From assembly GCF_010093535.1 (NCBI RefSeq), contig NW_022985183.1:62001-126000 (forward strand): a stretch of DNA of 64,000 bases, read 5' to 3'. Each line of letters begins with the position of its first letter. The first letter of the stretch is position 1. The notes below the pieces were generated by a model. The model was not told where the DNA came from. It did no database searches and worked only from the letters and a program-made list of their open reading frames with translations. The translations under genes and the position numbers were made by a program. The stretch is from Lindgomyces ingoldianus (Eukaryota; Ascomycota; Dothideomycetes; Pleosporales; Lindgomycetaceae). This document shows, piece by piece, positions 49,001-60,866 of this stretch.

Positions 49001-49728
49001 GCAATCTCAATCTTATTAGTCGGGGTGGCGTCGCTGTCTTCGCGCTCAAAGGCTAATCCAAGTCCGCGATCTTCTTCGACTGCGCTCAATCGTTTTGCTA
49101 AAGGCGTATTAGATCGGCTGTTATCACCGTTAGACGACAATTGGTCTTCACAGGCGGTGGTGAAAGACTCGGCTCTCGAAGAGGAATACGTCGCCATGAC
49201 TGGGCGTTCAGGTAGTGTCATCCACTCTAGTCCATCGCGGGCGGTGGTGAATGACTCCGCTTTGGAAGAGGCGTATGCAGCCATGGACGGGCGCTCCGGC
49301 AGCGTCATGAATTCAGTGGTTCGTGGTGGACTTGGGTCCGGCGTCGGGGGACTACGCTGGTTGATCGGCGTGCTGAGAGATGAGTTCTTGGACATCAGTG
49401 ACGACACAACACCATCTGCGTGCGGCGGAGGGCTGAAGGTTGTTGGCGGGTATTCTTCTTGTGAGTTTGAGGGTGGAGTCGGAGGGAGTCCGGTATCTGC
49501 CTCGTTCAGAGGCCCTGGCGAAGTGAGCGGTGTTTTATGGTGGCTGCTGGTTGGGGAAAGCGCTCCGGCATGCTCGTTGAGTGTGTCTAGCTGGAGAGGC
49601 TCCGTCACGGGGAAAATACTCCGAAGGTCGTTCTGTCGACGGGGGAGGTTCTTGTGGGACCTAAGCTTGGGTGTGTGCTGGAACGCAGACTCAAGCAAAG
49701 CGTATGGATCGGACGGGTATTCCAACAT
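46054..49728 (-). CDS. Large Ser/Pro-rich disordered protein, function unknown
   Basis: A single uninterrupted frame of 1225 codons gives 1224 aa from the ATG at 49728; the frame extends 66 nt further up only to a GTG. It starts MLEYPSDPYALLESAFQHTP. It is dominated by Ser, Thr, Pro and charged residues, with many RRxS/RxxS-like sites that could be kinase targets and a duplicated motif (TLPERPSMAAYASSKAESFT and TLPERPVMATYSSSRAESFT). Near the C-terminus is a Gly-Thr dipeptide run, followed by a basic helix (GVKQRIRERKAEKRRQQIRK). No catalytic domain or membrane segment is recognisable. Length and lack of introns make it certain to be coding, but the role is unknown. It may be a phospho-regulated scaffold. 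Confidence 0.85.
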   Translation of the reverse strand: MLEYPSDPYALLESAFQHTPKLRSHKNLPRRQNDLRSIFPVTEPLQLDTLNEHAGALSPTSSHHKTPLTSPGPLNEADTGLPPTPPSNSQEEYPPTTFSPPPHADGVVSSLMSKNSSLSTPINQRSPPTPDPSPPRTTEFMTLPERPSMAAYASSKAESFTTARDGLEWMTLPERPVMATYSSSRAESFTTACEDQLSSNGDNSRSNTPLAKRLSAVEEDRGLGLAFEREDSDATPTNKIEIATRANNGTAYDHEEHEDREDHKDRKGLDGIPNREWDTNLMRNVTVRKKRNPNPNKQSPTAIDHTDPAMESSPRRAFGLRERVEASQDSPITPSMENFAHSIGWPTEVNTMLNEHLRDADSKRLSGSSISSTVVEAMVIVTPPQRQRTLRHSGKNLAYTGDGNRSTVSSSTTRSNRNSLNSDGSPLHRLAHKRASISERRMSGESDALSSYRNVSPLSIRKRGQESAAYTLAHQESVKRVLQPAAEIMSRSNSVSRPSASKTISHKRIASAPGRPYEFGGPSLIDQQTSKENYLPGGSLRPYGVSHYSRGQSALNNRVVSAPKPATSSMETHTPEGVRSLSQASSYLLEDTTRAAPPPSPKLSRSLLSGFSSYLSSNRVYTASPKVQTRSGLSKEWKNSLDINKSLPDLPTQSSACLSIQSVGELSPEEIKSKGADTERATKGEEMDVEKPEGIEIQPPIASIVLKDQHNQEELDLHKDGVVSEPLREEKEMSGEIQSPVRDMIVHEPPQEEKNLSGEGLADASHGMVHEFTQEMKVSGESLSTVKRASISICVHSDEKRRSSISQDDTLNHSHQDRILTEELPRHSYEWSSLHPDDHQRISFDRSTTRTEEHAMARHLYSQGTPFSQFSDTPELEVSEATAVSIYPHNNHSLLVVQQVARSNSLSQSQRQVTNEPYVPSSDLASSDIPSSPPVSNAQFEKLTPPPQPTVTVEPSTPPMQIFLPVPGAVDSPLRNPRPAPEPPIIQFIPPTPAEELERQLPPPSLPGPPQRSDSHPQRRLSLVQRARRYSDNLISPLLARASSTRGRHISPSTSHSHENPRVPTVNDEDGSLHPFWRPRGFWEGFEDSDSEDEDDVLPAGGDTSDVPEQDEEIERERPRTGISTLGRRLTNSFRGSSSFATGTGTGTGTGTGIGTGTAVERARWERRGRREEWRVGKKIGRMQIQYIGLSGVKQRIRERKAEKRRQQIRKSIGTRYYVEGAVV
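46252..46306. repeat. Hexanucleotide-type repeat encoding Gly-Thr run
   Basis: The plus strand reads variations of CCAGTG/CCCGTG in tandem; on the coding minus strand it gives about nine Gly-Thr dipeptides with one Ile, in the 1224-aa protein. It is likely to vary in length between strains. Confidence 0.85.
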
Positions 49729-52700
49729 GTTCGCAGAACTGGCAGCAGCCGAGAGGACACTCCTCGCAAAGTGCCCTCGGTATTGCCAAACCACGAAGCT
49801 TCACCAGCCTCCTATCAGTGCAGGGACGGATTGAAGTAGCTAAGCCGCCATCCCCATCAGACGCGGAGTGCAGTAGGTGGCTTCATGCAAAGAGGAGCGG
49901 GTAGAGCGAGTAGAGTGATGTCGATGTGTGTGTAACTGGCGCTACAGATGCTCAGTCGAGGTGCGCGCAGGACGACGACGCAGGTAGCCAGAGCGTCAGG
50001 TCGTCGGAGTCGAGGCTCGGAAGCGCCAAGCGAACACTTGTACCGGGTTGCGCTCCGAACGACGGATGGGAGACCGCAGGGCAAGGGGATAGGGGCAGGT
50101 GTCGTCACGGGCGATTGCAGAGGAAGCGTTGATATATCTCGATTGTCTCCCGCAGCCAAACGATGATGGATGGGATCAAGGTGTCGAAAGTAACAGGTCG
50201 GTCGCTTGCGCAATCCAGGGCTGGGCTGCAGGTGGAGACTGCCGGGGGCGAAGAGCGCTGTCGAGGAGTCGCCGCAGCGATGGCTGCGCAACTACGCCTT
50301 CCCTGGCTCTCTGCAGCGGAGGGTGTGTTCAGGACTGCCCTTGCGACGCCTGGCTTGGGGCAGCAGTGAGGAGTATCGCAGAGTGTCTACTGACGCCCGC
50401 CGCAAGATGTTGGATGGATGAGCAGCTCGGCCCTGGGCAGTTGCCGCTCACTGGACGAACGTCATTCGCTCCGTGAAGACTAGCAGGCCACCCCCCATGC
50501 CATCGGCCCACTCCAGCCGGTGCTCCTCACTGGTCTATCCGGCTGCATGCTTTTTCTATTTCCAACCCACCATCGTCTCTTGCCCTCCCACATCCGACGA
50601 CATGCAGTGCAAGCCCACTTAGATTGAGACCCCCCCCTTCTACTGCTGCACCTTGAGGGTGATGGTCACGCATTATATCTCGGTCATGTGCTTCAGGCCT
50701 CGGGGCTCTTGTCAACATCTCATCGAGTGTTCACACCTGAGGCTGTCTGCTTGGTCGCGAACCGATGAGCCACGGATACCTCCATCTCCTCTTTCTGGTC
50801 ACCGGTATGCACTTTGCCTCAGTCTGCCAGATCCCATCGGAGATCCTTGAAACGGCAAGCCAATCCTGCCGCATGCTCCAACCTCAGCGGCCTCAGCTGC
50901 AGCTCAGGTAACGGCATGCATTGAACAAGGCCCGTGTTTCGCAGGGCTGGATTGGACCCGAGAATTCCGTCGTTGTCCCAGAAGCCGATAACTCAACCTT
51001 AACGATAACGAATCGGAGTTGAATTGTAACAATCACATCACTGTTCCAGAAGCCGATATGTCGATCTCCACGAAAACGAATTTGGCTTTGCCGTAGTCTG
51101 TCAACGTGGCATTGGCTAGCGTCGACAGCTCCTCGACAACCAGGGCCATCGCATGAGCCATGGTGTTTCTCGTAGCACTGAGCATTTTCAGAGTATGTTT
51201 TCGGGACCATCTCGACGGCAATCCTGAAAATCCACGTCTGGAATCCGCGGTCGGAGACTGTTCCCACGAGTCTCTCTATTCCTGTACTCCATAAATGGTG
51301 ACACAACTACGTGCCAGCATGTCTATCAAACACCTATACAACGAACATTCTGCCCCTTGTTATTGGTATGTGTCAGGGAGATCGCACGGCATAAGCCCCA
51401 GGTTCATTGCAGAAAGATTAACCTCATTGCATCGATTGGGGCTTCGGCCTAACAATTCTCCGGGCCGTTGCGTTAAATAGCCCAGCATCTTGCTAGCAGA
51501 ACAGGTACGGCATTCCCTGTTTGAAGGATGGACAAGCTGGCCGATCAATCTACTCTTGGCCACCAGAATACGTTTTTTGCGACCAATACCTAATTTCCAT
51601 CGACTTTTCCTCACCTCTGCCATCAGTGGTAACAGTGCAAGCCCTGTCCTTCAGTGTGAGTCCTAGTATTTAATAGACAATATACCTTGGTCCCTAAGCT
51701 AATCCTCAGCCACGCCTGAGGATACGCGGTCTGGTAAGCTCTGCTCTCCAAGGCTCTCATTAGTGTGCGAAAACTGCTTCCTTGGGTCAGCTCTTTCGTA
51801 AATTTCTTAGGAACTCACTTACTGAGCATATGTTAGGCTGCTTCCCGAAGGCATTGAGTGGTTGGATGAGATGTCCCCCGTCCCAATTTTTGAAGTACTC
51901 GAGCAGGAAACCTTCGGTTAGACTCGTTCAACGGTCTGGTAATTCCTTCTCACTGTGCTTCCACGATATACGGTACCGGGAAAATGAAAGCTCGTCTTTG
52001 TGCAATTCGGCATCAAGCCTCTTCCAGTGCCTCACTTTCAAAGCTTCAAGTAGCCTGTCATGTCATTGAAATCGTTCCTAAGCTCGACGATGTCGATGCC
52101 AAGCTTTTCCATAATGACATCTCCAACGCTGATGAAACACGTCACAAAAGCCACCCGATTTCTCGCTTACGATGCAGATCGATCCCAGGAACCCCATCCG
52201 GCCTTTCCTCCAAAGATATTCCTTGCTGCTACGATCAAGGTCATTCACAATCCAATGGCAGTCAAAATACCCAGCAAGCGGGACCGCCATTCTAGAACTG
52301 CTACTCGCAAGGCCATCGTCTCAATCATGGTACCCAAATGAGTCTCTTCACTTGTTAGCTTTCTTCATGCATGCGTCTTTATGCGTTCCCCAATCGTAAT
52401 AGTATTTCATGCTTGATTCTGTTGGGCGGAAAATTCCCTTGCAGAAACATTCAATATGACCACAATTGTCATTTTGCCACTGTTCCATTCGTCCCTAGTG
52501 GCAAGAGAGACCCGACGGATCTATATGCTTTTCCGTGTCGCGCTAGTTCTCTTACCCCAGTTCTTAGTGTCCAAATTCGACCTCGTCCCATCTCTTGCCT
52601 TCGCATATGTATGCATTAAGTGTTCTGTCCAAGCGACTAGTCAGTATCTTCTCACACTAACCCAAGCATTCACCAATAGTTTCGAGACCGCTCTTCTGAC

Positions 52701-55700
52701 TTCCTATGCGAAAGCTTCAAGAAGACCTCGGGACTGTGAAGAGAGCGTATAGATCACAGTGTCACGTACTGTCATGAAACCTTCTCTGAGCCAAATGCAG
52801 TGTATATTAGTGAGCTACGCAGTACTCTTTGAGGACAAATCAAATACTTGCCAGCGCCATTCATGCATGTCATTTAAGTTCGGCCCAACTCCCCACAGAA
52901 GCACGTTCCTGTAATCCATCTAGTCCCTCAACTTCATTTATCCTGCAACTTGACTCTCTTGAGCTTCCCATGCTTGGGCCTCATTGTCGAACGGTGCCTT
53001 GGGCAGCGAAGGGCCTCGGTCCCAATGCTATTCATTACCCATACCCACCCACCAACCTGGAAAGCCCTTGAATGTCGCGGTGATTGATCTTCCTAATACC
53101 TTGGGCATGGTTCTTGCTTACCAGTATGTAGGGGATCATAGCGTGAGGCATTGATGGGTGTGGATTGCGGTGGCCTGAGCAGTAAGCATGAAGTTCTGCC
53201 TAAGCTTTCCGATCTCAGTACTCCCAAGACTGATGAGGGTCATGCTAGTTCCGAAGACTGCATTAACGGGACTCTCGCCACTCCGGGTACACCTACTCTG
53301 GAGCATGATCGAAGCAATGTAGAGTTTTATCACCATTTCACTTCACAACGAATGTATTTTCCTTCCGACCCTGCGGGCTCTTCGTAGTTGTTTCCATGGT
53401 CTTGCCATATCCGTCCTCTCAGCTCATGCTCGTCAGTTAATGCCATGTACTGCGACGCTACGTCCGCATGACGAAAAGATAATTCTGACCGCACCTGTTG
53501 TTCCAATTTCCAGGTCCCATCGAGCCCAAGCACCAGGCAACGACGGGTAAAGCAGACACCGAACGATGGTCATGCTATTCATCTTCGAAGATTCGATAGT
53601 GGGTCCTTGACGATCAAGGTCAAACAGCTGATGGAGGTAGGATGCTTCGAGAACGGCCTAGGATCTTAGTGAGTAGTCTCCATAACAACGTCTGAGACAT
53701 CCAGAATCTCACTGACGTTCAATGCAATGTGAACTATCATTCCTACCTTCTCTAAGACTCACTTGTTTTGCGCAAGGAACTTGAGGCATTGACTATGGGC
53801 TCGGTGGTGGCCATTGTCATTCGAACCCGCTCGCGCCGCTTCCTGCCTCTGGTGCGAACAAGATCAGTCCTCCACCAGGAGGTCGACGGTTGTCGATTGA
53901 CCGAAATTGGAAGGCAAAAGTAAGATTCAGGAATGAGAGCAATCCCCAAGTATCTTCAAGGCCATCGCCCTAAACGCAACGATGGTCTTGAACTGAAATC
54001 TAGAAGTTGTCCCCTTATGGCACCCCTCAATCCTGCCTCCCAAAGCGGAGTTCGGCGACGCCACCACAGCCGCTGACAGTGCCCTTTATCAGGCCCACTT
54101 AGTATGCCATACACCTATATCATATTAAACCACAAGCAGGGTCATCACTGTCATTAGGTACAGTTGTATGTCTCTCTATTAACGGGAACAGAAGCGACTA
54201 TGAACAATTGCTTTCCGCAATCACCTCCGCAACGCATCTGAGCGCTCCAACTCTCCTTCCCCGCTAATAGTGCGCACACCAGCCCCAATCAAACTCAGCC
54301 GCCCAGTTTGCCTTAGTCGCCTCCAGAACCTCATTTGATCCGTAATGAAGTGGTAGCACTCCTGGTCTCCTGAGGACCACTATTACTAGGTCTCTGTCGC
54401 CTCCTCTAATATGTGGCAAGGTCAAGGGTCCCTGACTTTCTCCGCAATGACTGCGCAGTAAATTTGCGTGGCGACAAGTGGCGGGAGCAGCTGGTCGGTG
54501 TCTCACAAATCCTCGACCAGGTGTCTTCCTAGAGAATGTGGAGACCTCAGCAACAGCATGGGACAGTATGCGGCATCTTCCGCACCATGATTCATTCAAG
54601 GAGAGGATTTACACCCAAAGGCTGCATAGTTCACTACTGCACTCCGCATCCGGTTGTTTGCTTGACGCACAATGACTTCGTCAGGGCGCTGCTCTTGGCT
54701 CTCCGAGATCTCCCCTGAGTGTCTTCCGCAACTCCCAATTTCGAGCCGCCAACATGTTACGCGCCGATATTAGCACCTTCTCGCTCTCACTTCCACCGTG
54801 GTACCATGGCCCATGCTAACCAAAAATCACCAGCACATGCCTCAGTCTCGGGCAGCATCATCTCCGGTCGATCACTCAACTGTTAACCCCAGCCGCCACC
54901 AGTAAACGTACACGTTGGAGTCTCCTAGCCGTGTAACTAATTGCATTTGTTGCGCCCCTGCTTCGGCTCCCAAATCTGGAGGCAAATTTCCATGGACATA
55001 ATATTGATATTACAGCTTTGATGCGAGGGCAAGCAGGGGCGTCGCTTTCATTGTGTCCCGAAAGCTGGACTGCGGTATGAGCTGGAGGCATGCCGCAATA
55101 TTACAAAGGATCTGGTTCGGTGCCTGTCCCTGGGAAACAATGGTACACATCCATTGACTAAGATACACGTATCTCTTGCATCTGCGGGCGTCTGTATCCG
55201 CCTGCATGACGCAGAATTCACACGCGACACACCGAACCGAGCACTCAACAGTGGACTCTGATCGCGAAAACCCGGCTCAATACTAGTCTGGCAGTCCACG
55301 ATCGCACGTTCGCGGACGAGAACCAAATGGCTTCCTCATTCTAGTGAAGTTCTCACTCCATCTAGCTCGTCACCAGCCACTGCTACCTCACTCTATCTGG
55401 TTCACACTGGAATACGAACACACATACGACGGATCGTGTGAGAACTCTTCCGGGCGCTGAAACCACAGCAATGGCTGTGAGCAACGGGAGGGTTCCCAGG
55501 TGCAGATATCTCGGTCGTTCGGCGGACGGACAAGGCGTTCTCCACAGTATATTATGTCGATACTCGAAGAAATCGATAAGCTTAGCCTTGTCAGATAAAA
55601 GCGCTCCATCTTAAGCCAGCCTATCTCGACTCCCCGATTGAGCCCTCCGCATTCTAATTACCCAATGCATAAACTCGCTACTGTCGGGGAACGGCGCCCA

Positions 55701-58109
55701 ATATGGAGAAGCAACCCAAAAGAAGTATCGAGTTCTCTCCCGATGGCCCAATTTCCATACCTGCTCATCCATCTAGGGAAACTGGGGCTCTATACATTCA
55801 CGTCTTCAATCATGTTTTGGCGGGGAATTATCGGAACACCACGGACTACCTCATCGGGTCATATCGTATACTTCCCTAATCGGGTAGGGTATATCAGACT
55901 CCGCATATAGCCTCTCCTTTCACCGCTTCACATGACCAGAACTCGAAAGGCATTTAAACGGCCTTCATTGGCTATGGTCTTTTCCCTCGCTTTTCCTGTG
56001 TCCGGCGAATGAAAATTTTGCACTGTTCATGCAGCCGCGGCTTTGAAATCGGCACCACACACACAGTCTAATTGCGGCTGGTTATATGGTGTGTATGTGT
56101 GCGATATGGGCATGGCCTCTCGGCCATGAATTTTAAGATGTTTTCGACAGCTAGACGCGATTTTCCTCTTACCTGGTCCCCGGTGCAATGCGCGGTTCGC
56201 ATTGGTCTGACTGCTTGCTCAAAAGATGCGAAAGTCTGGGACAAGTAAATGATGTTTTGGGTTGGGCCACGGGTGGGTGCTTGGTTGGGTATCGGAGGTT
56301 TTCGACAGTTCGTTTCTGAGAGTCTGGGAAGGTGTGCGTGCGTTTGGCGAGTAGAGCTTGTCCATATCTGAGATTGTAAGGATGTGAGGTGGTGTGTGTG
56401 TCGACCTTTCTGCGGGCTGAGCAGATGCAGATGCAGCACGCGCGAAGGTGCATCTGCGTGCAGCGGCTCTCGGGGTCGCAGTGGGGGTCGCTCACTGAAC
56501 GAGTGAACGTAGAGCGAGACCCGGGTCACAGTTATTACTGTAAATTGCTCATTATATGAGGGATGGTGGGTGAGTGGAGGGGAAATATAGGGGTGCAGAA
56601 AGTTTGTTCGGACGTCTTTTTCTCTGTATTCGTTCCGCTCACCTCTGAAGCTCATGATGAACAGCAGACTTCTAGAAGCTCTTCCAGTGACTGTTTGCGT
56701 GCCCTTGCTCAGGAAGGCACGACGACAGCACGAGAGAGGGAATGATAAGCGGAGGCGGAAACGAGAGGTGGAGGGAGTAAGCAGCTAGCCCGCTGCCTGT
56801 CCCATGGCATTATGATATCAGCTATGTGGCTGAACGATCAAGATTTTCATATGCTGATCGTCGTATTGAAGCTCCACACCCATTCCCACAGGCACCAGCC
56901 GCACAGAAACAAGGGAAACGTGCCGGGCCTGGCCAGAGCTGTCGGCAGGTGCGGATGCAGATGCAGTCAGATGCAGGGCCAGAGCGGAAAGGAGAGAGGA
57001 AAAGATGCAGGTATGCTTACGCTGCATCTGGGCTGGCGTGGTTGACTGTGGAGCTAGAAAGGTACACGATCCTTGACGGATGATGCATGTGCGAACGTTA
57101 TTCGAACGGCGAGCAAGAGGTTAATTTGGATTTCTGAACCAGGCACACATGGTACATGCACATTCAGTGGGGTGAGAGGGAGGTACAAACGATGGAATTG
57201 CTTGGTCAAGGAAGGAACGTCAACGCACGTCGCCGACTTTGTTTAGTTATATGATCAGATTTGCGCATGTTTCAAGATAGATGGGTCCGTCGTCGCAACA
57301 AGGCAAAGTTGGCGGTTGTAGAACCTTTCGTATCACATCACATACTTTACGTTTAGTAGGCAGAGGCGGCGGCGGTTCCTTTCCTCCTTCCCCAAATCAC
57401 GTAGTCCGCGAGGCGGCGAGTGTAGAGTATAGTGCATGGATGGGGTTGCGATATCCTAGGGCTATATTCCTGCGGTTTGGTGTAGATGAAACGATATACT
57501 CACATATTCGCCACCGTTGTCCTGAAGTGTGAGCGTCGAAAAACGTGCCTGTAGGGATGCGAGACCTTGCCACTGCCATCCTGCCATGTGGCCAACGAGG
57601 TTGCCAGGACGAAAGGAGAGTGTCTTCTTCCGGGGTGGGGGCTTCTTGGTCTCAAAAACATGTCGATCTGTGTGACCGATTGATTTGCCTCAAAGGGGGT
57701 GGTCTGGGTGCTGTGTCCGTTGCCGGTGGACGAGAATTTCAAAATCTCCTGGTGATCGCAAACATTCCGCACGGAGGCTTCATGTTTTGACACGGACTGC
57801 CTAGGTACAGGTGTTGCAGTCAAGTACCAGACATGGAGGGAGTGATAAGTCCAAAGAGAATACAGTGCAGAGGGGGATGAGGATTGGATTGTTCGCGAAG
57901 TTGCTTCTAGATGTCTGCAGGAAACAACAAACTACAAGGTTTCCATTCTGACAGGTTCAGCGGCGAGCGGCAGTACAAGGGACGCCGGCTCTCATCAAGG
58001 GAAGGATGAAGGAGGGAAGGAGCGGGATCGTGGAGCCTGCTACCTGGGTGGCGGGACTGCGCGTTCCTCATCCGCAGTCACAGACCTGCCATCCAGCTCT
58101 AGCTCATGG
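49729..58109. other. Long gene-poor region
   Basis: No gene is supported across 8.4 kb. The first kilobase is GC-rich and probably contains the promoter and leader of the 1224-aa gene. From about 51 to 55.9 kb there are many short plus-strand frames that look weakly protein-like but are repeatedly broken, for example 51830-52340 and 53151-53387. From 56 kb on, the minus frame at 56068-56655 is His/Thr/Pro-rich and unlike a folded protein. I see no transposase, reverse transcriptase or terminal repeats. Confidence 0.5.
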
Positions 58110-58174
58110 NNNNNNNNNNNNNNNNNNNNNNNNNNNNNNNNNNNNNNNNNNNNNNNNNNNNNNNNNNNNNNNNN
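58110..58174. other. Assembly gap (65 N)
   Basis: Sixty-five consecutive unknown bases. The gap falls in non-coding sequence, so it interrupts no gene I can support, but its true size and content are unknown. Confidence 0.99.
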
Positions 58175-60866
58175 CTAGTTTGGCGTTTGTTGCTCAGAGA
58201 AACGACACCAGTCATGTTGCCTCCCGCGGACGGGCAGTTGGAGTTGGATTCTCGCTGCTGGTCGCTCGCAAGCGCGAGCGAGTGCGCGTGGCCATGCCTT
58301 GGCCACCATGTCGTATATTAAGACTGGGATCCGGTTAGATTACGAGGGCTCGCAAGGGCTCGAGAGGGAGGGATGATCGAGACCGGTCAGACAGACACGT
58401 ATCAATGTACCGTTCCATGGTTTGCTTCCTCTGCATCGTGAAGGCGACGGATGGGGAATGCGACCTAAGTCTCGCTCTCTCCGAGATTTTGTTTCGCTAT
58501 TCATCTCCAGATGCAGTTGCAGCGCCTAGAGAAGGAAATGAGAAAGGCACTAGAAGAGGTATCTGCAATTCACCGTTCATCTGTTTCGATAACAGACTCG
58601 CCCATCGTTACCAAACTTCCAACCCTGAATTCATCAAATCGAACCCTCGTCCCTGTTCTCTCCTTCAATAACGCACAAGGCAAGAGAGGACTCAGGGAAC
58701 TATGCTGCGGCGCAGTACACGCGGCTATATTATGCGCGGACCCGGGTATTATAAACAAGATTCTTATTTTTTTTTCGCGTGCGTGCCCTCGAGATTGCAT
58801 GGGCACAGGCTGGTTATTATTGACACTGACCAACAATAAGATCGGACTATTTCTTTTTTCTGGATCTTATTAACAGGGCGGTGGGAGGAATTAATGATGG
58901 CGGGATCGAAATATGATATATCGAAAGAAGCCATATATTAGTTGGAATGGCGGGAGAAGCTTAAGAAGGAGTGTATGGAAAATAGAAACAAAGCAGCTCC
59001 AATATCGGCGATTGACTGGGATGGGAATGGAGTGCCTGAATTGTTGGGATTTTGACTAGAGACGATTAAATGAGTGAATGAATTGAAAGCAAGGCGGAAA
59101 TTGGTGTTGGGAGATCCAGCTCAGCAGCCAGACTGGTTCAGTGAAGGACCAAAGTCCTCCGAGTGCAAGTGCTCTCGTCGCATCAGGGGCTCCGTGTCGA
59201 GTTTGTTGATGTACCTTGTTGCAGGTCTTTCCACAGAGCGCTGAGCAAGTACCGCTGAGACTCACTCGCGCGCTCGCTCGAGCCAGCACAAGCATCGCTT
59301 GAGGCCCGTGCAAACGAGTGAACAGACTCCCATGTCGGTCAAGGGTTCGGGGGCGGAGAGAAGTTTGGCCCAACTTTGGGGGTCACCTCTTCTCATCCGT
59401 GCAACTGTAGCTTCAGATAGGGCTGGGCCTGGGTATCGAATTGTCAGGTCAGCTCTCAACCACGGATCCGTTCCACGGTGCCGTGCGCGTGACCAAATCC
59501 TGAGAGGCCCCGTCGCTTAGCAGCATTTGATATCTTAACATTTGCTTTACTGAACGCGCAATTCAATTGCTGCATGCAAGCCCGGGGCGACGCGGCGCGA
59601 AGTAAAACCCCTCAGCTAGCAAGCTGTGAATAAGATAATTTTGCGGAACAAGCATTTCTGGGAGCAACATTCAGGTGCTTGGAAGAAAAATAATAAAAGT
59701 TTGAAGGCGGTTCCTCAGATCCGGTATTAAGGCATAAAAGTCTTAATGTTGAGGAACGGTTTCAGATCTTTGTGGAGTACAGCGCGTGTCGTGTCTGTGC
59801 TTCAACATACGAACGACAGATCATATTCGCAACTGGGTTGGGAAGAATTGTCAAAGAGCTGTTTTATCTGCCAGCCACGCGATGGATTCCCATTCTATGA
59901 CAGATTATGTGCATGTTTCTCTCTGGCGTGACTTCGGCGATTCTTGAACCGCTACGTGTATTACAATGAAGTTTAAGGTGTCTAAAAAGAGTCTCAAAAG
60001 AAGAAAGATATGCGGGCGGAGATGCCAAGAAGAATGAAGCGGAAAAAGGAGATGCTGTTTGTAACGAATGTGGAGTGTGTGCAATGCGCAACACAATACA
60101 GCTACGTGTCCCTGTAGGCTGCGGAATAGGAAAAGGGCAACGCAATGAAGAAATAAATGCATAAACAGGGTGAATACAGCTGATACCCCCAGCCCATGAA
60201 AGATGCCGCTCCTGTCGCTTGCTCCGAATGACGAAATAGGACGATAAGAAAATAGATCCAACTCAAAACACTTCTTCGACCGGAACCATGGGTTCCCCTT
60301 GGGTATCTTTCCTGCCTCTCCGCACAATCCGCCTTTTGACAGCCATAAAGCTAACCGTCCAATTTGATATAATCCCGAAACATGCAAATGCCAATAAAGA
60401 CCTTCTTGCGTGTGCCTGCTACTCTGACCGTCCTACCCGCCTCGTCTCGTCTCCGCCGTTGTAGTTGTAAGAAAGTGGTGAATGTGTTAATGCCGCCTCT
60501 TTGCCCATTGCGATTCGCCCCCAATTGGTCCCCGAAAACATCCCGGAAACCCTCATTCAAGCTTTTCCCAACGCCACCCGCTATGCGATATCGAAACCGT
60601 CTCCGAAGTTCTCCCGTTGAAGATATCGATGCCCCGTGAAGAAAAGAATTGTAGTCCCTAGGATGCAGGTTCTAAACGAGTGTCGAGAAAGGTATAACCG
60701 TAGATTCGTAGTAATGTCGTCAACAATGGCGATTAAATGTTATTTCCCTAGGAGAAACTGGGATCGTGACCAGCACAACCCGCCCTGAAAAAGCATCCCT
60801 TCCTGTCTCGTTTCTTCCCAAATCATTAAATTACCACGCATGAAGACCTTCGAACTGTTCGGCGAG
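58175..60866. other. Gene-poor region after the gap
   Basis: About 2.7 kb with only short overlapping frames and simple-sequence stretches such as the T-run near 58768. It lies beyond the 3' end of the Myb gene. I recognise nothing in it. Confidence 0.5.

Noticed and set aside
48674..49834. 386-codon plus-strand open frame
   Set aside because: It is the antisense shadow of the 1224-aa coding frame; its composition follows that gene's codons and it resembles no family.
51984..52295. 103-codon plus-strand frame considered as an exon
   Set aside because: Another frame of the same stretch looks equally coding, and no flanking exons could be joined, so no gene model is justified.
56068..56655. 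195-codon minus-strand frame
   Set aside because: It is His/Thr/Pro-rich low complexity, has no ordered segment, and is overlapped by frames of similar quality on the other strand.
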